From positions 3,345,501-3,409,500 of the forward strand of contig NZ_CP045298.1 of the NCBI RefSeq assembly GCF_009363115.1: DNA of 64,000 nucleotides, written 5' to 3'. The position numbers and the translations under genes are program-made. The notes beneath the pieces are model-generated. The model was not told the origin of the DNA and did not search any database. It worked only from the letters and a program-made list of their open reading frames with translations. The DNA comes from Paenibacillus brasilensis (GTDB lineage: Bacteria; Bacillota; Bacilli; Paenibacillales; Paenibacillaceae). This document shows, piece after piece, positions 17,948 through 28,129 of this stretch; within the stretch, counting starts at the first letter, position 1, and each line of letters opens with the position of its first letter.

Positions 17948-18892
17948 ATGAGTATAAAAAAATGGATATTGAGTTTGACCGCAGTTACGTTGCTATGGGG
18001 CGCGACAAGTACAATTCCAACGACGGAGGCGGCAAACAACCCCCAACCGATTGAGGTCTTGTTAAATGCGAAAAAGATACAGTTCCCGGATGCTAAACCC
18101 TTTCAGGATAGTAACGATTACGTGATGGTTCCTATTCGTTTTGTATCCGAAGCCTTGGGGGCCAAGGTTGGTTGGGAAAAAGCAGGCGGTCAATTGGCTG
18201 TGTCGATCAAAAATGATGCACATGCCGTTAGCATGACGGTCGGACAAAACACCGCCACGGTGGACGGACAGACCAAAACATACGAAACGAAGATTATTTT
18301 GAAGCAGAACCGTACTTTTGTGCCGCTCCGGTTAGTAAGTGAAGGCTTGGGCCAGACGGTGGAGTGGGATAAGATCAGCCGCTGGGTCTGGATCGGGAAG
18401 AAGGAAATCACTGCGCTGGAGGATACAGGGCATCAGGCGGTGAGTATCGAGCCGTATAGGAAGGCGATTGGTACAATACCAGGGCTTTTAAAAAATGTTA
18501 TTGGTAAGTCATACGATAAAGTGGTGATTTTTAAACAATATGATCTACCTATTAAGATGCTGCGAGATACTTACTCAATAGAACCTTACACAACCTCTAA
18601 GGGTGTACCCTACCTACGAATGAGAGTAAAAACAAATTCTTCTACAGGAGGAATTTTCTATCTGACGAAGAATAAAGACGCACGTCTTCGTCCTGCACTA
18701 GAACAAATGACGCAAGACAATGGGGATGGTACGAAAATGGTTTATTATCCGATATATTCGTCTGCTGATGAGATTTACTTAGGTGTTAAAAACTATAAAT
18801 CTTTTAAGTTGCAAGACATTGAGTATATTGGTTTTGATCTCGCATCAAGGGACTATATCCCGATGATGGTTAATCCGTGGAAAGGAAATTAA
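17948..18892 (+). CDS. Secreted stalk-domain protein (copper amine oxidase N-terminal-like)
   Basis: Exported protein of 314 residues. It has a signal peptide (basic start, hydrophobic core, cleavage likely after TTEAAN). Residues 35-165 form the copper amine oxidase N-terminal/stalk domain common in Paenibacillus: NDYVMVPIRFVSEALGAKVGWE and then RTFVPLRLVSEGLGQTVEWD. The part from 170 to 314 is not recognised. ATG 17948 follows AAAGGGGATAGAGAG. The next gene starts 4 bp after its stop, so the two are translationally linked and probably act together at the cell surface. Confidence 0.88.
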   Translation: MSIKKWILSLTAVTLLWGATSTIPTTEAANNPQPIEVLLNAKKIQFPDAKPFQDSNDYVMVPIRFVSEALGAKVGWEKAGGQLAVSIKNDAHAVSMTVGQNTATVDGQTKTYETKIILKQNRTFVPLRLVSEGLGQTVEWDKISRWVWIGKKEITALEDTGHQAVSIEPYRKAIGTIPGLLKNVIGKSYDKVVIFKQYDLPIKMLRDTYSIEPYTTSKGVPYLRMRVKTNSSTGGIFYLTKNKDARLRPALEQMTQDNGDGTKMVYYPIYSSADEIYLGVKNYKSFKLQDIEYIGFDLASRDYIPMMVNPWKGN

Positions 18893-18896
18893 TCAT

Positions 18897-21800
18897 ATGA
18901 GTAACACCAAGCGCATTTTGGTCGTTTTGCTGGTGGGAGTGCAGCTACTGTTGCAGCTCCCTCCCTTTTATTTCCCCACGGATAGGGCGGCGGCCGATAC
19001 GGAAATTACACCCTTGTCTTATTATGCGGATAAAAACGATCGCTATTTTGTCGGTATGATGTATTTCGATATGTGGAAGAACACAGCCGGGGAATGGGTA
19101 ACCCAAAAAAAGCAGCCCGGAAAGGGAATGCAGGGTGAAGCGACTTTCACCTACAAGTTTCAGTTTCCGGGCCGTAAAATCAAGAACGTTACCGCTCGAT
19201 TATATACGACAGCCGATTATATGAGTAATGGTGACTATTTTGTGAAATCTAGGTCTGATAATTATGAGGAATATGCGAGGCATATGAGTAAGGGGACAAA
19301 AGATTCAGATATCCGTCCCTTTCAGAAACAGGGAATTGGTTCAGACACTACTATCATCCCAATCACCATAAATATGAAACTTGATCCAGTAGATCAGGCT
19401 CGCAACATTAAAGAAGAGAGCTGTCCCACATGCGCTAAAGAAGTAGAGGCCTGGCGCATCTACCAGCCCATCCTGTTCAAAATCGAACTGGAGAGCAGTC
19501 TAATCGTCAAGCATTTTACCACTGATGGAAAATCGCTTAACAACGTATTTACACCAGTTGAAGATGAACTAAAACCTGATCAACCGTATGATTTCATCCC
19601 ACCAACCAATCCTAAATATGAATATGTGGGTTACAAGAAAAGCACGACGGGTAAACCGCCGAGCGGAGATATTTTGCCGGGCATTGTACCCGGGTTTACG
19701 TATGATGGTTCTTTTGAGCAGTTTACCGCTTATTTGTATTACAAAGAAGGTCAGGGCTGTCCTAAACCTGGAGAAAGCCAAGAGGGCTCACCCTCAGATT
19801 GCCAAGGCGAGGAACAGCCGACGAAAGGTGTTGTCTGCTCCCGCCCAGTTCCTGGCTTGCGCTTGGAAACTGCCGAGCTGGACCCGACAGTATCGGCCGT
19901 TATTAAAGCAGACCAGCGTGGCCGGGAACAGTTTGACGTGTCCAAAGGTATTCCTACATCTGAGAGCCTGTACGGTCATGTACAAGCCAAGAGATACCTT
20001 TTCCAGCATAAGTTTGTAAACATGACGGGTCAGTGTACGTATACGGTAAATGTAAAACGGGAATATCGGTTAAGCTGGCGGCCCAAGAAAAAATCTACGC
20101 GGAGAGAAACTGTGAAAAAAACCTATACCTACAAAATCGTACGTCCGTACTCTTTTTGGAAGATAGACAACTTGGAGGTGTACGGTATCAGGGAAGCTAC
20201 GCTCCGAAATTATGCGTTACCTAATGAAACAATCACCATTCGTCCGCAATCCTATACCTTACCTTCATATGTCGCAGCGACCATGGGCAACTTTTATCCG
20301 CCCCCTGCACCGGGAACCGTGGATGCTGGTAGTCGCAGCAAAAGTGGAGGCAGCAGCAAGCCGAGTGTACCTGACGAACGCAGTACACTACAATCCAAGG
20401 CAGAGGGGGCTGTTAAGGAAGTCGAAGTGGAGAACGATACCCTGACCTTTGAGAACAGGACCATCATGAATCCGCAGCGCGTGAAGGTGAATGGACCCAG
20501 GCCGGGTGTTATTCCTTCTTCCGGGGCGATTGGGCCGGATGTGCTATACAGTCCGGGTCATGTGATTGATCAGCACAAGATAAATAAGCCCAATACGGCT
20601 AGCAGCGGTGATATTATCTTCGCTATTCTCAAAGGGAATATCAATGGCGGTGCGGATAAGACGTTTTCGATACAAGGGATTAACACGGTGACTGTCCACA
20701 CTCCCGTCGTGAATCTTTCCAGCGTATCGGATGATGCTGCTCATAACCAGAAAACCAAGCCTACGAAGGGGCGATCGGCTCTTATCTTGGAGCGCCCTTT
20801 CCAGGTGAGAATCTCGACCTCAGGCCCACATTTGAATATTCCCGGCTACGGGAACCGGGAATATGCCAAATATGTACGAACTAAGCAGGTGCGATTCCCG
20901 TTCGATGTGTACGATAAAGGAAAGACAAAATTTTATCCGCGAGGTACCTGGATTGACATTCCGGTGCAGCAGCTGGATACAGACTTTTATTTACCGGTAT
21001 GGGTGGATGAAGGCAACTACACAGTCGAGTTCCGTACCATTGCTGAAAATGCACCGGACGGGTTCACCGAACAGCGTCATGCCAATATGGATCTTGCTCA
21101 TCATGTTGCCAATGATGTGGTCAACATTGAAGTTATCGGACGGATGTATGATTTTCATATCACCGATATTGCCGATTATCATTGGGAGCGGGTATTTCGT
21201 CAGCACAAGGGAAGCCCGCTGCATAGCGGTCTGTCCTACTGGACAGGGCTAGGCGGCATCGACGGATTGCCAAGGGGAAATCCGGAGCTGTTTACCCTGC
21301 CTGTACGTCCTGGTAGTCATCCGCATGAGGGCTACCAAAATGTGGCGGTCAAGACAGGCTATCATTTCAAGTTTGATCTCAAAACTAAAGGTAATATGTT
21401 CAGCGCCAAGGATGGTATCCGCATTACGCCCTCATTTTATTGGGTGAGCAAAGATGGGCGACAGCGGGAAGAGGTGGATCTGTATACGCATTCCGGCAGC
21501 CGAAAATTTATCCGTGTGGGATCGGCAGAGGACCGGGAGAAACGATATGTTATTTTGAATGAGCGGCTGCGCAATGTCCCCATAGAGGAAATGCAGGATA
21601 CAGCAGCCTACCAATATCAACATGAACTGAGTGAAGCACAGCGGAGCCAGTTAACGCTGGAACGTTATGTAGCGCTATATGCCCAGCGTATTGCACGCAG
21701 CAAAACGTGGATTGGCCGCTACGATTGGCTAGTGCTGCCCGCGGCGGTCCGTACCTTAATCGGTCCGAAGACAGACCTGCCGGATGGGGTTGATGTCGAC

Positions 21801-22172
21801 CGTGCCAATGCGGCGATTCAGCGCTGGTATGGCGAATATAGCCTGCCTGCCGATGTGTACGCCGTCACCAAAGGGACGGATCTACGTAATGAAAGCCGTC
21901 AGCGAGAGCTAAACGAGCATACGGATATATTTAAGAAAACGGGCTTTATCGTCGTCCGCTTCAATTTGGAATCGCTTCGTCATGGGGACACGGAGCATCC
22001 ACATTTGCAATATATCAATGGTCCGTTGCTGAACCAATGGCAGCTGGAGGGGTATCGCAGAGAGGTAAAAGACTCATACGGACATGCCTTTCATTTACAG
22101 GATGGGGATGTTGTGTTTTATCATGCAGACCAGTCCAGTCGGGATGATTTCGGTTCATTTGTCCCTCACTAA
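18897..22172 (+). CDS. Large secreted protein, DUF5704-like
   Basis: Secreted protein of 1091 residues. The N-terminus has a signal peptide (LVVLLVGVQLLLQLPPF, cleavage after ADRAAA-like region near 34). A CPTC pair lies near 178, further cysteines at about 288-315 (GC-P, DCQ, VVCS), and a Ser/Gly-rich linker near 475-490. The rest is beta-rich with many Tyr/Trp. I recall this gene type as DUF5704 in Paenibacillus, function unknown; no catalytic motif was found. ATG 18897 follows AAAGGAAA. It is coupled to the stalk-domain gene. It may be a surface adhesin or envelope assembly factor, which is speculation. Confidence 0.75.
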   Translation: MSNTKRILVVLLVGVQLLLQLPPFYFPTDRAAADTEITPLSYYADKNDRYFVGMMYFDMWKNTAGEWVTQKKQPGKGMQGEATFTYKFQFPGRKIKNVTARLYTTADYMSNGDYFVKSRSDNYEEYARHMSKGTKDSDIRPFQKQGIGSDTTIIPITINMKLDPVDQARNIKEESCPTCAKEVEAWRIYQPILFKIELESSLIVKHFTTDGKSLNNVFTPVEDELKPDQPYDFIPPTNPKYEYVGYKKSTTGKPPSGDILPGIVPGFTYDGSFEQFTAYLYYKEGQGCPKPGESQEGSPSDCQGEEQPTKGVVCSRPVPGLRLETAELDPTVSAVIKADQRGREQFDVSKGIPTSESLYGHVQAKRYLFQHKFVNMTGQCTYTVNVKREYRLSWRPKKKSTRRETVKKTYTYKIVRPYSFWKIDNLEVYGIREATLRNYALPNETITIRPQSYTLPSYVAATMGNFYPPPAPGTVDAGSRSKSGGSSKPSVPDERSTLQSKAEGAVKEVEVENDTLTFENRTIMNPQRVKVNGPRPGVIPSSGAIGPDVLYSPGHVIDQHKINKPNTASSGDIIFAILKGNINGGADKTFSIQGINTVTVHTPVVNLSSVSDDAAHNQKTKPTKGRSALILERPFQVRISTSGPHLNIPGYGNREYAKYVRTKQVRFPFDVYDKGKTKFYPRGTWIDIPVQQLDTDFYLPVWVDEGNYTVEFRTIAENAPDGFTEQRHANMDLAHHVANDVVNIEVIGRMYDFHITDIADYHWERVFRQHKGSPLHSGLSYWTGLGGIDGLPRGNPELFTLPVRPGSHPHEGYQNVAVKTGYHFKFDLKTKGNMFSAKDGIRITPSFYWVSKDGRQREEVDLYTHSGSRKFIRVGSAEDREKRYVILNERLRNVPIEEMQDTAAYQYQHELSEAQRSQLTLERYVALYAQRIARSKTWIGRYDWLVLPAAVRTLIGPKTDLPDGVDVDRANAAIQRWYGEYSLPADVYAVTKGTDLRNESRQRELNEHTDIFKKTGFIVVRFNLESLRHGDTEHPHLQYINGPLLNQWQLEGYRREVKDSYGHAFHLQDGDVVFYHADQSSRDDFGSFVPH

Positions 22173-22364
22173 TTGGGAGGATATACAAATCAAGAATGAC
22201 CTGAACCTCTTCTTAATGAATGACAAGCGCAAGTTTGCCAAGCCCTGTTTGGAGTGTTTAGTCGGTTTCCAGTTTCCCTACCTGGTCATATGCAGTGGAA
22301 GCGAGCATTTGGGCCACTCCGACATGTGAAACAGTAAGCCCAGCATTAATGTTAAGTGAACAAA

Positions 22365-22400
22365 ATGAGCAAGCCTGGATTCTCATCCAGGCTTGCTCAT
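22365..22400. terminator. Bidirectional terminator between convergent genes
   Basis: Perfect 15-bp stem ATGAGCAAGCCTGGA (22365-22379) with its complement at 22386-22400, loop of 6. It separates the DUF5704-like gene from the minus-strand DUF4179 pseudogene. The 190 bp before it hold no supported gene. Confidence 0.85.
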
Positions 22401-22416
22401 CTTCTTGTATTGATGT

Positions 22417-23416
22417 TATTGTGCTGGCACAGGAATTTTCATTTCAAGTTCCTTGATATATGTCTTATCTCCGTTTTTATGCTTGCCGTCTGCTCCCTTG
22501 CCTTGACCGGCAAACTCCAATTAGAGGGATTGACTGTCAATGTATACGGCTTGATCGTCACATATTGGGGTCTGCTGCCTATAGCACTGTACAGCTCATC
22601 AATATGGTACTTCGTTTTAGGCTTGCTGTTGTAGAAGCCGACTTTCCGTTGTTGAAGCGTTTTTCCCTGATCATCTACGATGTCATAATACATCATGGAT
22701 GGAGCGTATTTTCCCGTCTGCTGGGAAGACGCAGGTACTTGACCTTCGCTATCCAGCACAAGACGGGTCGTATGGGAGGTAATATCAAGCTGTTTGACCG
22801 TGTAACTGAATGACCCGCTCTTTTGGGTCGTATTCGGCTTGACACTCACCGCACTGCTGTCCTTTTTGACAGGAACTTTAAATTCAAAAGGCTTGCTGAT
22901 TCTGGTAACCCCTACCTGGACTGTCATTTCAAAATCGTCTGAAAGTGAGCCCAACTGGTTGTATTCGGCTTTTACGGTGTTCTTTTGGGATACTTTTTCT
23001 CCGAATTCTAGAAAGCTTTTCAGTTTCTTCCCATCTATCAGAACTTCAGGAGACTTGACATAGCCCTTTTTCTGATCTTTCTCAGGAACCATATATTTCT
23101 TGAGGCTTTTACTGGCTTTGGCATCTATTGGGAGGTACAGGCTCATGACTCCCTCAGGTAAATTTTTGCCTTCACGTTCGATAGAAAAAGACAGGCGTGT
23201 TCCATCATAGAACACATCACTGAGCTTCAGTGTAACCCCGTCCTGTGTCAGGCTCAGCTTGGAAGAAGCGGCTTGCGCGGATTCCGCGTCACTAGCGGCT
23301 GACACAATGGGGGATATAAATTTCGGTATTGCTGCTCCTGTTCCCAATATCGCGAAAGCCGATGTTGTAAGTAATACCCGTTTTAGAAATGTGAATTTTA
23401 AGTTTGTCTGTTGCAT
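22417..23416 (-). pseudogene. DUF4179-like exported protein, 3' frameshift
   Basis: Paralogue of the next gene (shared VTLKLSDVFYDGTRLSFSIERE, YAPSMMYYDIVDDQGK, PKTKYHIDELY), but it begins with a plain signal-anchor (ATG 23416 after AGGAGAAAT) and lacks the cytoplasmic anti-sigma-like head. Near 22509 one G is missing in the word TTGCCGGT: with GG the frame would continue SLAGQGKG and end KTYIKELEMKIPVPAQ, stop at 22417, matching the paralogue's end. As read, translation runs into a foreign tail and stops at 22439. The body of the domain is whole, so some function could persist. Sequencing error is the main alternative. Confidence 0.8.
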
Positions 23417-23476
23417 TAGACATTTCTCCTCTCCGGAAGCTTGTGATTTCAAATTCATGAATTGAATCATTTGTGT

Positions 23477-24679
23477 TTAGTTTTTCAGGGGAATCTCCAT
23501 TTCCAATTCCTTAATATACGTTTTGTCACCCTTCTTCACTTCGTTGCCAACCTTGTCATTCACTTGTCCAACGATGCTCCAGTCAGCTGGCTTGACGGTT
23601 AAGGTGAATGGCTTAATCGTTACGTATTTCGTGTTCGGCTTAACTGCATCATACAGCTCATCCACATGGTATTTTGTCCTAGGTTTGCTGTTGAAATAAC
23701 CGAATTGGCGCTGCTCAAGAATGTTGCCCTGATCATCCACAATATCGTAATACATCATCGTTGGCGCATACTCTCCTGTCTGCTCCGGGGAAGCAGGCAC
23801 TTCACCTGTACTGTCAAGTACTAAGCGAGTCGTCGTTGAGGTAGATTTCAGCTCCTTCACGGTGTAGCTGAAGCTGTCGCTGGTTTTTGTCTCATTCGGC
23901 TGGACAACAATCATGGTGTTGTCTATTTTCACCGGGACCTTGAATTCATAGGGCTCATCAACACCTGTCATCGAGGTCCTAACCGTCAACTCAAACTCGT
24001 CCGGGAGGGAGCCTAACTGCAGGAACTCCCCCATGACTGAATTGTTTTTGTGCGGATCATCACCGAATATGAATTGTTTAGAGTCCACCTTTTTGCTATT
24101 AATCAGTACTTCCGGATGTTTAAAGTAGCCCTTAAGCTGATCTTTTTCAGGCACTTTATGCTTCTTTATCCATTCCTCATCTTTACTTTCAGTTTTGGAA
24201 TCCATAGGTATATAAGGGCTCATGGAACCTTCCGGCATATTCTCGCCTTTACGCTCAATGGAGAAGGACAGGCGCGTGCCATCATACAGAACATCACTCA
24301 ATGTCAACGTAATTCCGTCATGAGTCACACTTTCGTTAGGATGGCTGAGAATGCCCTTGTCTACAGCAGTCTGAATTTCATCCGCACTCAATCCATAAAA
24401 AATACTGCCAATTCCGGGAATTTGCTTCAGTGTGGCCGCCATGGTCGGTGATACAAACCCGGCACCTACCACTCCTGCCCCTAATACACCAACTACGGAT
24501 GCCGCCACGACTGCCCGTTTTGCTAACTTTGATTTCGTGGTCTTTCTTTGCATGGTTCTTTCTCCAATCTTCTTCATAATTTGATCACTCATACTGCCTC
24601 TGGGCATGACTGATTCATTGATCCAATTCTCCAACTGATTCAGTTCTCGTTCATAAGGTGGTGTTGGACGGTTGTCCAT
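23477..24679 (-). CDS. DUF4179-domain membrane protein, probable anti-sigma partner
   Basis: Protein of 400 residues. Residues 1-55 are a cytoplasmic head (ERELNQLENWINESVMPRG, then SDQIMKKIGERT), residues 60-80 a single membrane helix (VVAASVVGVLGAGVVGAGF), and the remainder an exported beta-rich domain with DGITLTLSDVLYDGTRLSFS. This is the layout of DUF4179 proteins that are encoded beside ECF sigma factors and hold them at the membrane. ATG 24679 follows AAAGGGGGA; the gene overlaps the sigma gene by 29 bp, so translation is coupled. The sigma-binding role is inferred from position. Confidence 0.85.
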   Translation of the reverse strand: MDNRPTPPYERELNQLENWINESVMPRGSMSDQIMKKIGERTMQRKTTKSKLAKRAVVAASVVGVLGAGVVGAGFVSPTMAATLKQIPGIGSIFYGLSADEIQTAVDKGILSHPNESVTHDGITLTLSDVLYDGTRLSFSIERKGENMPEGSMSPYIPMDSKTESKDEEWIKKHKVPEKDQLKGYFKHPEVLINSKKVDSKQFIFGDDPHKNNSVMGEFLQLGSLPDEFELTVRTSMTGVDEPYEFKVPVKIDNTMIVVQPNETKTSDSFSYTVKELKSTSTTTRLVLDSTGEVPASPEQTGEYAPTMMYYDIVDDQGNILEQRQFGYFNSKPRTKYHVDELYDAVKPNTKYVTIKPFTLTVKPADWSIVGQVNDKVGNEVKKGDKTYIKELEMEIPLKN

Positions 24680-25235
24680 TGGCAAGTCCCCCTTTGCTTC
24701 TCTGGTCCAGCAGCTTGCGCCGAAGCCGCTCGTATTTTTTGCGGATGGTCGCCGACTTTAAGCCCATGATGTTGCTAATCTCCTCAAAACTGTATTGCTC
24801 AACAGCCTTCAGCAGCAGAATATGACGCTCTTCCGGTGTAAGATAAGTCAGCAGCTCTTCAATCACACTTTTATAAGGTGATATCTGGACGATTGGCTCG
24901 TGCTCTTTGACCTGCTGTACCAGTCTGAGCCAGCGGCTGTGCTTCCTTTTGATGTTCATTAAGTGATGGTAGGCCATCTTGTATAGCCATGCCGAGAAGC
25001 TGGTCTGTCTGCTGTACTGATGAAGATGCTCATAAGCTCTGATGAAAATGTCCTGAACGGCGTCCTCTGTTGCTTCATGATTTCTCAAAATATAAAAGCA
25101 GTAGGTGTACATCTGCCGCTCGAATTGCCGAATAATAATTTCGTAAGCTTGCTGTTCACCTGCTTTGACGCGCTCTACGGCCAGCTCAACCTGGCTGTAT
25201 TTGTTTTGCGTATCCCCGGGGATGGTTGCCTGCAA
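24651..25235 (-). CDS. ECF-type RNA polymerase sigma factor
   Basis: Sigma-70 family protein of 194 residues. Region 2 reads AYEIIIRQFERQMYTYCFYI, then ATEDAVQDIFIRAYEHL and FSAWLYKMAYHHLMNIKRK; region 4 reads LTPEERHILLLKAVEQYSF, then EEISNIMGLKSATIRKKYERLRRKL. The start is a TTG at 25235 behind GGAGGTGAGCTC. It is first in a three-gene operon with its probable membrane regulator and that protein's damaged paralogue. The signal and targets are unknown; an envelope-stress role would fit the exported partner. The 260 bp upstream hold no gene. Confidence 0.92.
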   Translation of the reverse strand: MQATIPGDTQNKYSQVELAVERVKAGEQQAYEIIIRQFERQMYTYCFYILRNHEATEDAVQDIFIRAYEHLHQYSRQTSFSAWLYKMAYHHLMNIKRKHSRWLRLVQQVKEHEPIVQISPYKSVIEELLTYLTPEERHILLLKAVEQYSFEEISNIMGLKSATIRKKYERLRRKLLDQRSKGGLANGQPSNTTL

Positions 25236-25477
25236 GAGCTCACCTCCTTGTATTTATGTCTATATAACAACCGCAATCGGGCGTTTTGTGACATCATTTT
25301 TGTGAAACCCTGATAGTGTATGTTTGATCATAGCTCACGCAATGAACCGTTATAAAGCGAGCTTGAAGGAATATTTCAATAAAAATGAGCAACAACACGG
25401 ATTTGTGTAGAGAAATTGCCGGATATTTAAACGCTTTAGGGAGAACGACAAAACTATAATAATAAGGAATTTAAATT

Positions 25478-25493
25478 ATGTAAGCGCAATCAT
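25478..25493. promoter_or_regulatory. cre box (CcpA site) before PL11 gene
   Basis: ATGTAAGCGCAATCAT matches the Bacillus cre consensus WTGNNARCGNWWWCAW at every fixed position. It lies immediately upstream of the rhamnogalacturonan lyase reading frame, where carbon catabolite repression would be expected. The match is seen; binding is inferred. Confidence 0.72.
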
Positions 25494-25494
25494 T

Positions 25495-27972
25495 TTGGCG
25501 TACTTGCTTGTCATCACAGCACAATTGAGGAGGACGACTTGGATTGCTCAAAGGAAAGGCGCATGGCGAAAGGGAAGCTTGACCGCCGCGTTGGCAACGA
25601 TGCTGGTGATGACGGGGACGATTGGAGGAGTGGCTGCGGAAGACTTGTCCGAACCGACAACGCTGCAGGCGGAATCAGCAATTGCTGTTGAACAGAACCG
25701 TAGCGGCAGCATTCAGCTGGAAAATCTGGATCGGGGTCTGGTAGCTGCGGTGACGCAGGAGGGTGTATTTTTGAGCTGGCGGTTATTGGCCCAGGAAGTG
25801 AGCGGCTATGGCCCAACAGGACTGACGGGAGCGAAACTTTAATGTATACCGTGACGGCAAGAAGATTGCAACGGTGACCGACAGCACCAACTATGTTGAT
25901 AAGGAAGGAACCGGAAATGCGGTGTACAGGGTGGCTTCAGTCGTTAATGGGAAGGAAAAGGATCGCAGTGCCAAAGTGATGCCATGGCAGCAGGGCTACT
26001 ACGAGCTTCCACTTCAAAAGCCCGCCGATGGAGCAACACCCGCAGGTGAATCCTATACTTACTCAGCCAACGACATGAGTGTGGGGGATGTGGACGGAGA
26101 CGGACAATATGAATTTTTCGTAAAATGGGACCCGTCAAACTCCAAGGATGTATCTCAGAAAGGCGATACCGGAAATACGTATGTCGATGCATATACGGCC
26201 GAGGGCAAGGGTTATATCGGATTGACCTGGGTGTGAATATTCGATCAGGCGCACATTATACACAGATGATGGTATACGATTTTGACGGAGATGGTAAAGC
26301 CGAGCTGATGTTCAAGACGGCCCCAGGCAGCAAAACGATTACTTTTGACAAAAAGGGCAAGCCGAAAAAAGAAACGTATATTACCCTGCCCCGTGAGGAT
26401 CGAAAAGCAGGGATTACGCATAAGGACGATTACCGTTTAAGCCGCACGGATTATTACGAGCATGTGGTGAACATGTTCATGAGCTGGACGAAGCATGAAG
26501 AAGTGGTCAAGGGGCAATGGCCCGCTACGCTGGAGGAATGCTTTGGCATTGCTCCAACGTATAGCTATCCGTTATCCCGAAAGGATGCGGAAAGCCTGGC
26601 GGACTACTTCATGGATGTATACGCGCCTGCACGGAGCGACAAAAACAAGCTGAGAGAGTGCGAAGGCTTTATTGTGGATGGACCGGAGTATTTGACCATT
26701 TTCAAAGGAAAAACGGGAGCCGAGCTGGACACCGTCCGCTATGAGCCGGAGCGTCATGACGACGGTCTTATGTGGGGGGATTACGCTATGGCCCGGATTG
26801 AACCTGCCAACCGTGTGGATCGTTTCCTGGCAGGGGTGGCTTATCTGGACGGCCGCCATCTTCAAAAGCATTGGATGGTGGACAGCGGCTGGGCACCGAT
26901 GACTAATCCGTTTAATGACAGCCCGCACGGGCGGGACGGAACGGACCCGAAATTCGGCACTTTGACCACACAGGGAGCGCATTCGCTGAGTGTGGTGGAT
27001 GTGGATGGTGACGGCAAGGACGAAATCGTATACAGGTCTGCCACCATCGACCATGACGGCAGCCTGCTGTACAGCTCGTTTGATGTCATGCCTCCGGAAA
27101 GCGCGATTCCGGGCCAAACAGCCAGACTGGGACACGGGGATGCGCTGCATGTGACTGATATTGACCCGGATCGGCCGGGCAAAGAAATCTTTATGGTGCA
27201 TGAGGGCGGAACCTATGCTCCATATGGCTATTCGCTGCGGGATGCCAAGACAGGCAAAATCATCTACGGCGCATGTTCCGGCAAGGATACAGGGCGCGGA
27301 ATGATCGGTGACATAGACCCGGATCAACGAGGACTGGAAACCTGGGCCATCGGCTTGTGGACTGCGGCGGGCAAGCAGCTTGATACGAGGATGCCAGGCA
27401 CCAACATGAGTATCAAATGGGCCGCTAATATGACCACACAAATCGTGAACGGGGCGATTGACGTAACCCCGACCATTGAGGATTGGAGGCGCGGTACATT
27501 GCTGACCGCAACAGGCACCAAAACGAATAACTATACCAAAGGAACGCCGTCGCTGGTTGCCAATATTTTCGGAGATTGGCGCGAGGAGATGCTTGTCCGT
27601 ACAGCGGATAGCTCTGCGATCCGTATCTATTTGAGCACTGAGCCTACAACGCACAAGTTATACACGTTGATGCATGATCCGCAGTATCGGGCGGATGTGG
27701 CGCGTCAAAATATCGGCTATAACCAGCCGTCCTATACGAGCTTTTACTTTGCATCCGATATGGATTGGGCGAACGTGCCGATTCCCAAGCTCTATACGCC
27801 AAGAGCCTTGATTGAGGAAGAGAGCAGCGTTGAAGCGGATGAGGTAGAGGCATCAGAGATAGATGAAAAGGAAGTTGATGGGACGGAAGTCAATAAAACG
27901 AAAGCCAATGGGACGGAAATAGATACGAAAGAATTAAAAGCAGAGTCGGTGGAATCAGCAGAGGATTTATAA
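25495..27972 (+). pseudogene. Rhamnogalacturonan lyase (PL11), two frameshifts, repeat tail
   Basis: Three open segments together encode a secreted PL11 rhamnogalacturonan endolyase that would cleave the pectin backbone. After a signal peptide (ATMLVMTGTIGGVAA) come NLDRGLVAA, YRVASVVNG, DVDGDGQYEFFVKWDPSNS, then VNIRSGAHYTQMMVYDFDGDGKAEL and the long propeller with GMIGDIDPD. One extra A at 25835-25837 ends the first segment at 25842; deleting it gives NFNVYRDGKK. A missing base near 26212 ends the second at 26236; restoring it gives LYRIDLGVNIRSG. The start is unclear (GAGGAGG at 25525 does not serve an in-frame ATG). The C-terminus is an odd acidic pentapeptide repeat (27832-27966). Confidence 0.88.
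27832..27966 (+). repeat. Nine-unit 15-bp degenerate tandem repeat in PL11 tail
   Basis: Nine consecutive 15-bp units encode pentapeptides of the type x-x-x-E-(V/I/L), for example EADEV, EASEI, DGTEV and NGTEI. The units differ by several bases each. They follow the last conserved lyase residues (PIPKLYTPRAL) and precede the stop. Confidence 0.8.
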
Positions 27973-28025
27973 CAGGAAGGAAGCATAAGACTCTTCGCTG
28001 CATTAATCGTTATTGAATTTAGGAG

Positions 28026-28064
28026 AAGGCAAGACTCTACTTACTTAGAGGCTTGCCTTTTTGC
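28026..28064 (+). terminator. Rho-independent terminator after PL11 gene
   Basis: AAGGCAAG (28026-28033) with an adjoining ACTCTA pairs with TTAGAG and CTTGCCTT (28052-28059), then TTTG. Confidence 0.78.
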
Positions 28065-28129
28065 ATTCTTAATGCCTTTCAAGTGGCTTGTACCATTTAC
28101 CAAAAACAGATGTAATACCTTTAGAAAAG

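Noticed and set aside
22200..22340. Short minus-strand frames before the convergent terminator
   Set aside because: They give a plausible short peptide but no ribosome binding site or known family.
26572..27654. Long minus-strand frame (360 codons) opposite the rhamnogalacturonan lyase
   Set aside because: It is a shadow of the GC-rich coding strand; its composition (high Arg, His, Cys) is not protein-like.
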